64,000 bases of DNA, taken from the NCBI GenBank assembly GCA_022823725.1, contig JAJEHL010000041.1, positions 1 through 64,000 on the forward strand. Direction: 5' to 3'. Positions 42,279 through 51,969 of this stretch are shown piece after piece. The translations under genes and the position numbers were made by a program. This stretch comes from Candidatus Latescibacterota bacterium (GTDB taxonomy: Bacteria > Latescibacterota > UBA2968). Within the stretch, counting starts at the first letter, position 1. Every line of letters starts with the position of its first letter. The notes beneath the pieces are model-generated. The model was not told where the DNA came from. It searched no databases and worked only from the letters and a program-made list of their open reading frames with translations.

Positions 42279-43595
42279 ATGCGTACAGCAAAAGCTGGTT
42301 GGGCGCAGTTTGATTCAACGCCGCCGCTGGGGCTGCCAATGGGCGGGCGGGGTCCGCGGTTTTCACCCGGGTCTGAGGTGCTTGATCCTCTGGTTGCCCA
42401 GGCGATTGTCATTGAAGATCCAAAGGGCTATCGCACGGTCTGGATTTCGATTGATATGATCGGGATGACATGGCATGTGACGAGTCGCTTGCGCTGCGAG
42501 TTGGCTGGGATAATGGGTATTCCTTTTGAAGCGATTATTGTCAATTTTTCACATACGCACAGCGGACCGATGTCCGGGTTTGAGGGATATGCGACGACTG
42601 TGGCTAAACCTGCAGAACTCGAGGTTTATGAAACTGATTTGCTATCTCGCTCGATAAAAATGGTGGTTGAAGCCATTGAGAATATGCGAGAAGTTTCTGT
42701 TTGTGTGTATCGTGGGACGTCTGAGATTGGGATTAACAGGCGCAGACGGAATGCCGATGGCAGTATGGGAATGAGGCCGAATCCAGATGGATATATGAAT
42801 CGAGATCTCTGGGTGCTCGATCTCGTTGCGGATGATGGCCGTTGTGTGCTGTTTAACTATGGATGCCATCCGGTGATGGTTTACGGTTTTGCCTGGGATG
42901 GCATTTCTGCTGATTTTCCCGGGGTGTGTCGCAATCGGTTGGTCGAATATCTCGAACCGAATACCCACGCACAGTTTATTCAGGGGCTTGCTGGCAATAT
43001 TCGACCGCGCCGCCTCGCGGGGACGGATGCATTTCGCAAATCTACGCCAGAGGATGTTGTTGCGACGGGTGTTCAACTCGCCGATGATGTTATCTCGGCG
43101 ATGGATGCGGGTGGTGAATTTCTGGAATTGGATCTCAACTGTGTTTCGGGGTTCGCGCTGGCGCCGCGCGATATGGATGCGATTCCGCCTCTTGCTCATT
43201 GGAAAGCACTTGCCAATAGCGAGGCAGAACTGGAGCGCAATCTCGGTGCGTACTGGGTCGAGCGTTTGGGGTCTGGCATTCCGCCAGCGCGTTTTTTGCC
43301 CTGGGCGGTTGGTCTTATTCGCCTGACGGAGGAACACACTATTGCGTGGCTTGGTAATGAGGTGGTTGCGGAGTGGCTCCCCTTGCTGAGGACTTATCTC
43401 AATGATCCGAATCTCATTGCCTGGGGATATTGTCAGGATGGGCGCAATTACATGCCGACAGACGCGCTTATTCCCGAAGGTGGGTATGAAGTTGACCGCG
43501 CGAATGCGTACACCAAAGCGGGTCCTGGTCCATTCCGGATTGGTATTAACGAGGTGACCAGGAAGACATTTCTCGAGCTGGCCGAACGGCTGTGA
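42279..43595 (+). CDS. Neutral/alkaline ceramidase-like hydrolase (no signal peptide)
   Basis: 438 residues with ATG 42279 after AAAGAGAGG; an in-frame start at 42144 lies inside the dioxygenase gene and is not used. Zinc-site motifs of the ceramidase N-terminal domain are visible: NFSHTHSGPM near 90, FNYGCHPVMVYG near 190, and the substrate-region start GWAQFDSTPPLGLPMGGRGPRFSPG. In neutral ceramidase this catalytic domain (about 500 residues) is followed by an Ig-like domain and preceded by a signal; both are absent here, so a cytosolic amidase or esterase acting on another acylated compound is more likely than a true ceramidase. Probably acts with the dioxygenase. Ends three bases before the opposing GH113-like gene. 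Confidence 0.8.
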   Translation: MRTAKAGWAQFDSTPPLGLPMGGRGPRFSPGSEVLDPLVAQAIVIEDPKGYRTVWISIDMIGMTWHVTSRLRCELAGIMGIPFEAIIVNFSHTHSGPMSGFEGYATTVAKPAELEVYETDLLSRSIKMVVEAIENMREVSVCVYRGTSEIGINRRRRNADGSMGMRPNPDGYMNRDLWVLDLVADDGRCVLFNYGCHPVMVYGFAWDGISADFPGVCRNRLVEYLEPNTHAQFIQGLAGNIRPRRLAGTDAFRKSTPEDVVATGVQLADDVISAMDAGGEFLELDLNCVSGFALAPRDMDAIPPLAHWKALANSEAELERNLGAYWVERLGSGIPPARFLPWAVGLIRLTEEHTIAWLGNEVVAEWLPLLRTYLNDPNLIAWGYCQDGRNYMPTDALIPEGGYEVDRANAYTKAGPGPFRIGINEVTRKTFLELAERL

Positions 43596-43598
43596 TGG

Positions 43599-44690
43599 TT
43601 AGTTTTGATTCGATCGCCTGCCTCGTCCGCGACGACGCTGTTCACGCCACCGCTGGTATGCTTCTTCGTCAAACTCGATAACGGGGACTTCACCTTGCCA
43701 CGCATCGGCAATGATGGGCATGATGCGCGATGTCGCCAATTGGAAATCCCGTCCAAAAGGTCTCGGGTTTGGAAACCATTTCCACAGGAGAGCACCTGTG
43801 ATCCGCGGTTCGTTTTCAATGGCTTTGAGCGCGACGCGCCAGCACATTTCCTGTAAGGGGCGCGCGCCATCGTCATCCACGCGATATGTCCACGGTTCTG
43901 ACGCTGCTTTATAAGATTGGTTGTATCCCAATTCGGTAAATACGATGTTGCGATCTATTTTTTCAGCATAAGCTCGCAGTTCTTTTATTAGGCGATCCCA
44001 TCCACTTCGGAGGTTGGCCTCCGTGGGGTTCTGGTTTTTCGCTATCGGGAAATAGCCCTGAATACCGATCGCATCCAGGGCGTCCCAGAATGGCACGCGG
44101 GTGTAATCCGACCAATTCGCCGCATAGGTGATCCGCCCTTTATATACTTTTCGCACATCCGCAATCAGGGCACGCCATTCGGCTTCGTGATGCAGGGTTT
44201 TGTCCAATTCTGTCCCGACGACAAATGCATCGGCGTCTTTACAGGCTTCGGCCACAGCCAAAATCCAGGCGCGATAATCTGCCCAAAAGCGCGCCCATTC
44301 TTCCTCAGAGCGAAACGCAATTTCGCCGCGCCACTCAAATCCCGACCGCCAGTATGCCAAATGGGGCTTGATGCAAATTTTCAATCCCCGTTTGTGGGCT
44401 TCTACAATTGGTCGCGTCCAATGCGCGGGCGCCATCTCACTGGCCCCTTCAAACCGCCTCACCCTGACCGATCCATCCTGCGAAATGCCCGCGTAGGGAT
44501 GGGTCGCCACCCAATTTGCCCCCAGAATTTCAATATCCCGCATTGTTGAAACCATTTCGTCACTCGCCCAATCTCGCCCACCTCCATGCGTTGAAATCGT
44601 GATCCCCCGCATTGGCGTATCATCGTCAAATGCATGGGATTCAAACGCGGTTAATAAGCTAAATAATAGAATGGTGCAATAACGAGGCAT
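43599..44690 (-). CDS. GH113-like glycoside hydrolase, exported
   Basis: 363 residues. A signal peptide (YCTILLFSLLTAFESHA, cleavage after SHA) leads to a TIM-barrel glycosidase: GITISTHGGGRDWAS, LGANWVATHPYAGI, KICIKPHLAYWRSGFEW, catalytic acid/base candidate in FVVGTELDK near 165, and nucleophile candidate in IVFTELGYNQ near 255, followed by GALLWKWFP. This pattern matches GH113/GH5-like retaining beta-mannanases or related enzymes. The last 25 residues are arginine-rich (QRRRGRGRRSNQN), unusual for an exported enzyme and possibly an electrostatic anchor. AAAGGCC before the ATG. Convergent with the ceramidase-like gene. Confidence 0.78.
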   Translation of the reverse strand: MPRYCTILLFSLLTAFESHAFDDDTPMRGITISTHGGGRDWASDEMVSTMRDIEILGANWVATHPYAGISQDGSVRVRRFEGASEMAPAHWTRPIVEAHKRGLKICIKPHLAYWRSGFEWRGEIAFRSEEEWARFWADYRAWILAVAEACKDADAFVVGTELDKTLHHEAEWRALIADVRKVYKGRITYAANWSDYTRVPFWDALDAIGIQGYFPIAKNQNPTEANLRSGWDRLIKELRAYAEKIDRNIVFTELGYNQSYKAASEPWTYRVDDDGARPLQEMCWRVALKAIENEPRITGALLWKWFPNPRPFGRDFQLATSRIMPIIADAWQGEVPVIEFDEEAYQRWREQRRRGRGRRSNQN

Positions 44691-44709
44691 GATGGCCTTT
44701 CATTGATGC

Positions 44710-44735
44710 AAAAAAGGCGCAGTAAAAACTGCGCC
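44710..44735 (-). terminator. Intrinsic terminator of the gltB-gltD operon
   Basis: Minus strand GGCGCAGT, loop TTTT, ACTGCGCC, then a T-run of six: an eight-bp GC-rich stem followed by T's, 94 bases after the gltD stop. It also shields the GH113-like gene start downstream. Confidence 0.85.
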
Positions 44736-44828
44736 CTCCCGTGTGGTCTGATTCGTTTTTATTCTGCTCATCCTTAAATCACTGGATAGAATCTCTCCAG
44801 TGCAGGCTCTGAAAATCCTGATCCTTTT

Positions 44829-46322
44829 TTACGGCAGGTCGGTCGATCCCATGAGGTAGCGGTCTGCTTCGCGGGCGGCACCGCGACCTTCTGCGAAAGC
44901 GAAGACAACGAGGCTCATACCTCGGCGCACATCACCTGCGACAAAGAGGCCGGGGATTTTGGTGGTGAATTCGCCTTCGATGGCTTTGGCGTTGGAGCGT
45001 TCGTCGCGTTCGAGTTCAAGTTCTTCCAGAATGGTATCTTCGGGACCGAGCCAGCCCATGGATAGGAAAACGAGATCGGCAGGCCATTCTTTTTCCGTGC
45101 CGGGCACTTCGCGGAATGGCGCGCCGTTTTCTGCGGGTACCCATTCCACTTGCATGGTTTTTAATGCTTTGAGTGTTCCGTTTTCATCGCCGATAAATTC
45201 TGTGGTGCTAATGAGATATTCGCGTGGGTCTCTGCCAAAAACGGCGGCGGCTTCCTCTTGACCATAATCGGTTTTAAAAATGAGTGGCATTTGTGGCCAG
45301 GGGTTGCTGTCGGTGCGCGTTTTGGGCGGTTCGGGAATAATGTCGAACTGGTACAGACTTTTGCAGCCGTGGCGCATCGCAGTGCCCACGCAGTCGGTTC
45401 CCGTATCCCCGCCGCCGAGCACGATAACGTGTTTGTCTCTGGCGTTTATATAATTGCCGTCTTCATGGTTGGAGTCGAGCAGGCTTTTGGTGTTTTTGTG
45501 CAAATACTCAATGGCCTGATGTACGCCGTTGAGTTCGCGGCCTTTGATGGGCAGGTCGCGGGGTTTGAGGGCGCCAATGCAGAGCACGACCGCGTCGTAT
45601 TCATTGAGGAGATCTTTTGCCAGCAGGTCTTTGCCAATTTCTGTATTGGTGATAAACTCAATACCCGATTCTATCATGAGGTCAATGCGGCGTTGCACAA
45701 CTTCTTTTTTGTCGAGTTTCATGTTCGGGATACCGTACATGAGCAATCCACCAATGCGGTCAGAGCGCTCGTACACGGTGACTTTGTGCCCGGCTTTGTT
45801 GAGTTGTGCCGCGCAAGAGAGGCCTGCGGGGCCTGAACCCACGACAGCCACGCGTTTGCCCGTGCGTTTTTCGGGTATATCGGGTGTGACCCAGCCCTCT
45901 TCCCAACCTTTGTCAATGATGGAAACTTCGATGTTTTTGATGGTGACGGCGGGGTCTGTCATGCCCAGCACACAGGATCCCTCGCAGGGAGCGGGACAAA
46001 CGCGACCCGTAAATTCGGGAAAGTTGTTGGTTTTGTGTAATCGCTCGAGGGCTTCTTTCCACAGGCCGCGATACACGAGATCATTCCATTCGGGAATGAG
46101 GTTGTTGATGGGACAGCCAGAAGGAAAGGGTGTGGATTCGGGCAGGCGCACACCGGTATGGCAAAAGGGTATGCCACAATCCATACATCGCGCACCCTGT
46201 TCACGAAGTTTTTCATCGGGGTGATGATGGTGAAATTCTTCCCAATCTGCGATGCGCTGTGCGGGGTCTCTATCGGCCGGAAGTTCTCGCTGAAATTCCA
46301 TGAATCCGGTCGGTTTTCCCAT
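44829..46322 (-). CDS. gltD: Glutamate synthase small (beta) subunit
   Basis: NADPH-oxidising flavoprotein subunit of GOGAT, 497 residues. N-terminal helical region with the two Fe-S cysteine motifs ([12 protein letters not shown] near 42-53 and CPAPCEGSC near 105), then FAD domain [17 protein letters not shown] near 155, NAD(P)H domain [13 protein letters not shown] near 300, and C-terminal FAD contact [26 protein letters not shown]. It passes electrons to GltB, which makes glutamate from glutamine and 2-oxoglutarate. AAGGAG lies seven bases before the ATG, 14 bases after gltB; the terminator follows. Full length, no oddity. Confidence 0.97.
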   Translation of the reverse strand: MGKPTGFMEFQRELPADRDPAQRIADWEEFHHHHPDEKLREQGARCMDCGIPFCHTGVRLPESTPFPSGCPINNLIPEWNDLVYRGLWKEALERLHKTNNFPEFTGRVCPAPCEGSCVLGMTDPAVTIKNIEVSIIDKGWEEGWVTPDIPEKRTGKRVAVVGSGPAGLSCAAQLNKAGHKVTVYERSDRIGGLLMYGIPNMKLDKKEVVQRRIDLMIESGIEFITNTEIGKDLLAKDLLNEYDAVVLCIGALKPRDLPIKGRELNGVHQAIEYLHKNTKSLLDSNHEDGNYINARDKHVIVLGGGDTGTDCVGTAMRHGCKSLYQFDIIPEPPKTRTDSNPWPQMPLIFKTDYGQEEAAAVFGRDPREYLISTTEFIGDENGTLKALKTMQVEWVPAENGAPFREVPGTEKEWPADLVFLSMGWLGPEDTILEELELERDERSNAKAIEGEFTTKIPGLFVAGDVRRGMSLVVFAFAEGRGAAREADRYLMGSTDLP

Positions 46323-46336
46323 AAATACTCCTTTTT

Positions 46337-49300
46337 TCAGGCTTCAATTTCCACGCCGCGGCGGAATGCTTCGAGCCATGCATCTTCGCCTTTCAAACCC
46401 TCTTGTTGCGCGGTTTCATAAGCAGAGAGAATGCGTTTGTAGGGTTTGGGGAAGACTTTGACGAATTTGGGCAACATGTCATCCCAATGGACGAGGATGT
46501 GTTGCGCCACGCTACTCTCGGTGTAGTCGGCGTGTTTGGTAATCATGCTTTTGAGTTCTTCAATGTCTTCGTCGTTTTGGACGGGTTCGAGATCGACGAG
46601 TTCGGGATTGCAGCGTATGTGGAAATCGCCGTCTTCGTCGAGCACATAAGCTATGCCTCCGGACATGCCGGCTGCAAAGTTGCGTCCGGTTTTGCCCAAA
46701 ATGACAGCCATTCCACCCGTCATATATTCGCAACCGTGGTCACCAATGCCTTCGACGACTGCGCTAACGCCCGAGTTGCGCACGCAGAAGCGTTCGCCCG
46801 CTTGACCGCGAATGAAGGCCTGACCATTGGTCGCACCGTAGAAAGATACATTGCCGATGATGATGTTGTCTTCGGCTTTGAAGGTGGATCCCTTGCGCGG
46901 ATAGACAATTAATTTGCTACCGCACAAGCCTTTGCCAAAATAATCATTGGCGTCGCCTTCGAGGTGGAAGGTGATGCCCGGCGGGGTAAAGGCTGCAAAA
47001 GATTGTCCGGCTGATCCCTCAAAGGTGATGTCAATGGTGTCTTCGGGCAAGCCATCGGGGCCGAACCTGCGCGTGATTTCGCTACCGAGGATGGTGCCGA
47101 CCACGCGGTTGGTATTTTTAATGTCGAATTTTGCGTGTACTTTGCTGCCATCTTTGAGGGCGGGTTCGCAAAGTTCGAGCAAGATCTGGTTGTCCATCGC
47201 GTTTTCGAGACCGTGATCCTGTTCGATCTGGCAATAACGGCCAATGTCGGGATCGGCGTCCGGTTTTTCGAGAATGGGAGACAGGTCCAGATATTTCGCT
47301 TTCCAGTGATCGGTTTTTGCCTGGTGGAGCAGGTCGGTGCGACCGATGAGTTCATCGATGGTGCGCACGCCGAGTTGCGCCATTATTTCGCGCATGTCCT
47401 GTGCGATAAAACGCAAGAAATTGACGACCTGATCGGGGTCGCCCATAAATTTTTTGCGCAGTTCGGGATGCTGTGTAGCCACACCTACAGGACAGGTGTC
47501 GAGATGGCAAACGCGCATCATGATGCAGCCCATGGCGACGAGTGCTGTGGTGGCAAATCCAAATTCTTCGGCACCGAGCAGGGCTGCAATAATCACATCG
47601 CGTCCGGTTTTGAGTTGTCCGTCGGTTTCGACTATGATGCGCGATCTCAGATTGTTGAGCACCAGGGTCTGGTGGGTTTCGGCAACGCCTAATTCCCAGG
47701 GCAGGCCAGCGTGTTTGATGCTGGTTTGCGGCGATGCGCCGGTGCCTCCGTCGAGACCGGAGATGAGCACCACATCGCCGTGGCCTTTGGACACACCCGC
47801 TGCGACGATGCCCACATTGATTTCTGCGACGAGTTTGACATTAATTCTGGCGTGGTGATTGGCATTTTTGAGATCGTGGATGAGTTGCGCCAGATCTTCG
47901 ATGGAGTAAATATCGTGATGCGGCGGCGGTGAAATGAGTTCTACGCCCGGTGTGGAGTGCCGAACCGTGGCAATCCACGGATACACCTTTTTGCCGGGCA
48001 ATTCACCGCCTTCGCCCGGCTTGGCACCCTGCGCCATTTTGATCTGTAATTCTTTGGCATGGACCAGATAATTGCTGGTGACGCCAAAGCGCCCAGAAGC
48101 CACTTGTTTGATGGCGCTGTTTTTGGAATCGCCATTGGGCTCGAGGGTATAACGCGCAGGGTCTTCGCCGCCTTCGCCGGTGTTGCTTTTGCCACCGAGA
48201 CGATTCATCGCGATGGCGAGTGCCTCGTGCGCTTCTTTAGATATCGATCCATAGGACATGGCACCGGACTTAAAGCGTCTGGTGATTGCTTCAACGGGTT
48301 CAACTTCGTCAATGGGAATGGGTTCGCTGGCATAGTTGAAGTCCAGGAGACCGCGCAGGGTCGCCAGGTTTTTGGCCTGTTGGTCGATGAGGGTGGTATA
48401 TTCTTTGTACACGTCGTAATCGTTGATGCGCGTAGCGTGTTGGAGCTTGTGAATCGTAAGGGGGTTAAAGAGGTGATATTCCCCGCCTTGCCGCCACTGA
48501 AAATGCCCGCCTACATCGAGGGTGCTGCCATTGACTGAAATTTCGGGATATGCATCGCGGTGCCGCATCAGGGCTTCTCGAGCAATGACATCGAGGCCAA
48601 TGCCATCTATGCGGGAATCTGTCCAGGTAAAGTATTGATCAATGGTGTTTTTTGAAATGCCAACGGCTTCAAAAATTTGAGCACCCCGATAAGACTTGAT
48701 GGTGGAGATGCCCATTTTGGCCATGACTTTGACCACGCCTTTGGTTGCGGATTTGACATATCCTTTGACCGCCTCGCGGTAGGAGATATCGGTTAACTGC
48801 TTTTCGGAGATCATGTCGGCGAGGCTTTCATAAGCCATATAGGGGTTGATCGCCTGAGCACCATAGCCGATGAGCAAGCAGAAGTGATGAACTTCGCGGG
48901 GTTCTCCTGTTTCGAGAGCAATCCCGACTTTGGTGCGTTTACCTTCTCGGATGAGGTGGTGATGGAGACCGCTCATGGCCAGGAGCGCGGGAATGGGGGC
49001 GTGGTCTTTGTCAATACCGCGGTCTGAAAGAATGAGAATGGTATAACCGTCTTCAATCGCATTGTCGGCTTCTGCACACAATTTATGCATGGCTTTTTCG
49101 AGGCCGGCTTCACCATCGGCCACATTGAAGAGCATGGGAATGGTGGTGGCTTTGAGCCCCGGGCGGTCAACGCCGCGCAACTGTTCGAGTTGCTCATTGG
49201 TCAAAACGGGCGTGTCGAGATGGATTTGTCTGCAACTTTCGGGTTCGGGAATCAGCAGATTGCGCTCTGGACCAATGGTCGCATCGGCTGAGGTGATGAC

Positions 49301-50911
49301 CTCTTCTTTGAGGGGATCGAGAGGTGGATTGGTCACCTGGGCAAAGAGCTGTTTAAAGTAGTTGTAGAGCAAGTGTGGTTTGTTGGACAATACCGCCAAT
49401 GGTGCGTCGTTGCCCATTGATCCGACGGGATCGCGCCCAATTTTGGACATGGGACCAACAAAAATTTTGAGGTCTTCAAACGTGTAGCCAAAAGCCTGTT
49501 GCCGCATGAGCACTTCGGCGTGATTTGTGGGGGGGGCAATGGGGGCGACTGCGGGCAGGTCTTTGAGAGGAATGAGATGGTCGTCGAGCCATTGCTGGTA
49601 GGGATACTCGGAGATCATTGACTGTTTGACTTCGTCATCGGAAATGATACGGCCCTTTTCGGTATCGACGAGAAGGATGCGACCGGGTTGCAATCGACCT
49701 TTGTAAGCGATGCGTTCGGGTTCTAATTCGCAGACACCCGCTTCGGAACTGAGGATGAGCAGGTCGTCTTTGGTGACGTAATAACGCGAGGGACGCAAGC
49801 CATTGCGATCGAGGCAGGCTCCCACGACTTCGCCATCGGTAAAGCCAATAGAAGCCGGGCCATCCCAGGGTTCCATGAGGCAGGAATGGTATTCGTAGAA
49901 GGCGCGCCTTTCGGGACTCATGCTCTCGTGATTTTCCCAGGGTTCGGGAATCATCATGACGGCTGCATGCGCCATTGAGCGGCCAGAAAGAGACAGAAAT
50001 TCAAAGCAGTTGTCAAAGATTGCGGAATCCGAACCGTCTTCGTAGAGGATGGGGATTATTTTTTCTACGTCATCACCCCAGAGTGCTGAAGCCAGCATGG
50101 CCTGTCGGGTTTTCATCCAGTTTTGATTCCCGCGCAGGGTGTTGATTTCGCCGTTGTGGATGAGGTAGCGATAGGGATGCGACCTCTCCCAGGAGGGAAA
50201 GGTGTTGGTGGAAAACCGGGAATGCACGAGGACAATCGCGGCTTCCATGCGGTGATCTTGCAGGTCGGGATAAAATTCGGGCACTTGCATGGGCGTGAGC
50301 ATGCCTTTGTACACAATGGTGCGCGACGACAAGCTGGGGATGTAAAAATTTTCGTCGTGCCCGGCATAGCGGATCGTATTGGTGGCGCGCTTGCGAATGA
50401 CGTAGAGTTTGCGTTCAAATGCCATCGGGTCTGGCAAGTTGGCACTGCGACCAATGAAAATTTGCCACACAACGGGTTCAAAAGACCTGGAGGTGAGGCC
50501 CAGATAGAAGTTGTCGGTGGGGACTTTGCGCCAGCCGAGGACTTCCTGTCCTTCTTCCTGGACAATATCCTCGATAATTTGACGCGTTTTTTGGCGGATG
50601 GATCGATCCTCATCATCGGTCATGAAAATCATGCCGACACCGTATTGACCGGGATCTGGCAGATCGATGCCAACTCCCTTGCAGGCGTGTGCAAAGAACC
50701 GATGTGGGATTTGCATCAAAACACCAGCGCCATCGCCCGTGTTGTCTTCGGCACCGCGCGCGCCCCGGTGGTCGAGACAGACAAGGGATTCGAGAGCCAT
50801 TTTGACGATCTGGTTGGATTTTTCACCTTTGATATTTACGACAAATCCAATGCCACAGGCGTCGCGTTCGTATTTGGGATTGTAGAGTCCGTGTTTGCGA
50901 GGATATGCCAT
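46337..50911 (-). CDS. gltB: Glutamate synthase large (alpha) subunit
   Basis: 1524 residues. After a 17-residue propeptide the class II amidotransferase begins at Cys18 ([15 protein letters not shown]), the nucleophile that releases ammonia from glutamine. The central domain leads to the FMN/Fe-S synthase domain ([27 protein letters not shown]..), where [19 protein letters not shown] carries the three cysteines of the [3Fe-4S] cluster. The C-terminal beta-helix has [15 protein letters not shown] and [16 protein letters not shown]. Ammonia channelling to 2-oxoglutarate takes place within the protein. AAGGAAT before the ATG. It precedes gltD on the same transcript; the hairpin at 50940-50972 lies upstream. 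Confidence 0.97.
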   Translation of the reverse strand: MAYPRKHGLYNPKYERDACGIGFVVNIKGEKSNQIVKMALESLVCLDHRGARGAEDNTGDGAGVLMQIPHRFFAHACKGVGIDLPDPGQYGVGMIFMTDDEDRSIRQKTRQIIEDIVQEEGQEVLGWRKVPTDNFYLGLTSRSFEPVVWQIFIGRSANLPDPMAFERKLYVIRKRATNTIRYAGHDENFYIPSLSSRTIVYKGMLTPMQVPEFYPDLQDHRMEAAIVLVHSRFSTNTFPSWERSHPYRYLIHNGEINTLRGNQNWMKTRQAMLASALWGDDVEKIIPILYEDGSDSAIFDNCFEFLSLSGRSMAHAAVMMIPEPWENHESMSPERRAFYEYHSCLMEPWDGPASIGFTDGEVVGACLDRNGLRPSRYYVTKDDLLILSSEAGVCELEPERIAYKGRLQPGRILLVDTEKGRIISDDEVKQSMISEYPYQQWLDDHLIPLKDLPAVAPIAPPTNHAEVLMRQQAFGYTFEDLKIFVGPMSKIGRDPVGSMGNDAPLAVLSNKPHLLYNYFKQLFAQVTNPPLDPLKEEVITSADATIGPERNLLIPEPESCRQIHLDTPVLTNEQLEQLRGVDRPGLKATTIPMLFNVADGEAGLEKAMHKLCAEADNAIEDGYTILILSDRGIDKDHAPIPALLAMSGLHHHLIREGKRTKVGIALETGEPREVHHFCLLIGYGAQAINPYMAYESLADMISEKQLTDISYREAVKGYVKSATKGVVKVMAKMGISTIKSYRGAQIFEAVGISKNTIDQYFTWTDSRIDGIGLDVIAREALMRHRDAYPEISVNGSTLDVGGHFQWRQGGEYHLFNPLTIHKLQHATRINDYDVYKEYTTLIDQQAKNLATLRGLLDFNYASEPIPIDEVEPVEAITRRFKSGAMSYGSISKEAHEALAIAMNRLGGKSNTGEGGEDPARYTLEPNGDSKNSAIKQVASGRFGVTSNYLVHAKELQIKMAQGAKPGEGGELPGKKVYPWIATVRHSTPGVELISPPPHHDIYSIEDLAQLIHDLKNANHHARINVKLVAEINVGIVAAGVSKGHGDVVLISGLDGGTGASPQTSIKHAGLPWELGVAETHQTLVLNNLRSRIIVETDGQLKTGRDVIIAALLGAEEFGFATTALVAMGCIMMRVCHLDTCPVGVATQHPELRKKFMGDPDQVVNFLRFIAQDMREIMAQLGVRTIDELIGRTDLLHQAKTDHWKAKYLDLSPILEKPDADPDIGRYCQIEQDHGLENAMDNQILLELCEPALKDGSKVHAKFDIKNTNRVVGTILGSEITRRFGPDGLPEDTIDITFEGSAGQSFAAFTPPGITFHLEGDANDYFGKGLCGSKLIVYPRKGSTFKAEDNIIIGNVSFYGATNGQAFIRGQAGERFCVRNSGVSAVVEGIGDHGCEYMTGGMAVILGKTGRNFAAGMSGGIAYVLDEDGDFHIRCNPELVDLEPVQNDEDIEELKSMITKHADYTESSVAQHILVHWDDMLPKFVKVFPKPYKRILSAYETAQQEGLKGEDAWLEAFRRGVEIEA

Positions 50912-50939
50912 AAAATTATTCCTTAATCACATGGCGCGA

Positions 50940-50972
50940 AAATGCCAGAACCGCGATCCGGCCCTGGCATTT
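50940..50972 (-). terminator. Hairpin between ferredoxin and gltB, terminator or attenuator
   Basis: Minus strand AAATGCCAGGGCCG, five-base loop, CGGTTCTGGCATTT, a 14-bp stem with two G-T pairs, then only a short T-run (four T's including the stem end). It lies 24 bases after the ferredoxin stop and 28 bases before gltB, so it may end the ferredoxin transcript and limit read-through into gltB. Confidence 0.6.
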
Positions 50973-50996
50973 GAAAACCGGTTATTTTGTTAGAAG

Positions 50997-51260
50997 CTAT
51001 TCAAAGGCGACTGCATTGATTTCGATGTACTCCAACCATTCGTCCGGCGTGTCTTCTTCGGCGAAGATTGCCTCAACCGGGCATTCGGGTTCACAGGCTC
51101 CGCAGTCGATGCATTCTTCGGGGTGAATATAGAGCATATTGCGACGTTCATCTTCCGGTAACTCGGTTGCGTCGGGTTCGTAGATGCAGTCCACCGGACA
51201 AACTTCCACACAGGCCTTATCCATAACATCAATGCATGGCTCGGCGATAATATAGGCCAT
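50997..51260 (-). CDS. Seven-iron type ferredoxin
   Basis: 87 residues with a ferredoxin fold of the FdxA/Thermus type. Cysteines Cys9, Cys17, Cys21 and Cys25 in the first half ([18 protein letters not shown]) and [12 protein letters not shown] in the second provide a [3Fe-4S] plus [4Fe-4S] pair; an acidic tail ([15 protein letters not shown]) is typical. It is a soluble electron carrier that could serve the siroheme reductase encoded upstream and GltBD, although GltBD normally uses NADPH. AAAGGAAA before the ATG, and a near-perfect promoter 56 bases upstream. Confidence 0.92.
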   Translation of the reverse strand: MAYIIAEPCIDVMDKACVEVCPVDCIYEPDATELPEDERRNMLYIHPEECIDCGACEPECPVEAIFAEEDTPDEWLEYIEINAVAFE

Positions 51261-51315
51261 TTTTATTTTCCTTTCCTTTGCTATTGTTCCAACTCATCCG
51301 GCGTTGACTTTGCCA

Positions 51316-51343
51316 AATATACTTATTTGGTTAGCTTTGTCAA
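51316..51343 (-). promoter_or_regulatory. Sigma-70 promoter of the ferredoxin gene
   Basis: Minus strand TTGACA (51343-51338), 16 bases, TATATT (51321-51316). Five of six consensus bases in the -10 and all six in the -35 box, in the gap that follows the 187-residue gene. Confidence 0.68.
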
Positions 51344-51396
51344 GCATTGTAAGTTAAAATTATGATTACAGGTACATAAAAGAAGAAAATTTACTT

Positions 51397-51960
51397 TTAG
51401 GGCAGATTGTCGAGGAGTTTTGCAACGGACCAATCACCTTCGGTGCGAATGTCAAGGGTGAATCGTTGTCCAGTATCTTTTCTGCGTTCGGCAATCACCG
51501 CTGAACCGTTGTAAAGCTGGTGCAACAATGCCTGAAGATCGTCCTTTATGGCATTGTGCGTGTTTTCTGTATTGGGAGCATTGAGGCGGTCGTTGAGGAT
51601 AAGCCTGAGTTCATTTCCTCGGAAAGCGACCGTTTCTTCTGTTTCAAGACGCTGGCAGATTGTACAGGCCGCGCGGATCGCTGAGGACAATTGCTGTGCA
51701 AAATTACCTCCGTTGGGTTGCTTGCGGTTGTAGAGCAAGCCGCGTTTTGCGTCCGTGTCGTCAATGCTGATGTCGTATTCGTGACCGATGAGCAGGGTCA
51801 CGGGACCGTTGGGTACGTGGCTGTAATCGGCTACATCGAGTAGCACATCGGCCCCATTGTGGGCAGAAATCCAGTTGTTGAAGGTTTTGAACCAGGTTCC
51901 AGGTGCGATATTGTGCCCCTGATCGAGATAAAATTTGACGCTGATTTTATGGGTTGGCAT
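51397..51960 (-). CDS. Unknown protein linked to the nitrite/sulfite reductase
   Basis: 187 residues, soluble, slightly acidic. N-terminal strand (KISVKFYLDQ) is followed by GTWFKTFNNWISAHNGADVLLDVADYSHVPNGPVTLLIGHEYDISID, then ARGLLYNRKQ-like and helical segments, and a C-terminal LHQLYNGSAVIAERR and FTLDIRTEGDW. I do not recognise the family. It begins nine bases after the siroheme reductase stop (AAAGGTAATT ribosome site), so the two are surely co-transcribed. The single AACTIC pair is not a metal motif. Possible roles are a chaperone or regulator of the reductase; this is inference from position only. Confidence 0.7.
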   Translation of the reverse strand: MPTHKISVKFYLDQGHNIAPGTWFKTFNNWISAHNGADVLLDVADYSHVPNGPVTLLIGHEYDISIDDTDAKRGLLYNRKQPNGGNFAQQLSSAIRAACTICQRLETEETVAFRGNELRLILNDRLNAPNTENTHNAIKDDLQALLHQLYNGSAVIAERRKDTGQRFTLDIRTEGDWSVAKLLDNLP

Positions 51961-51969
51961 AATTACCTT

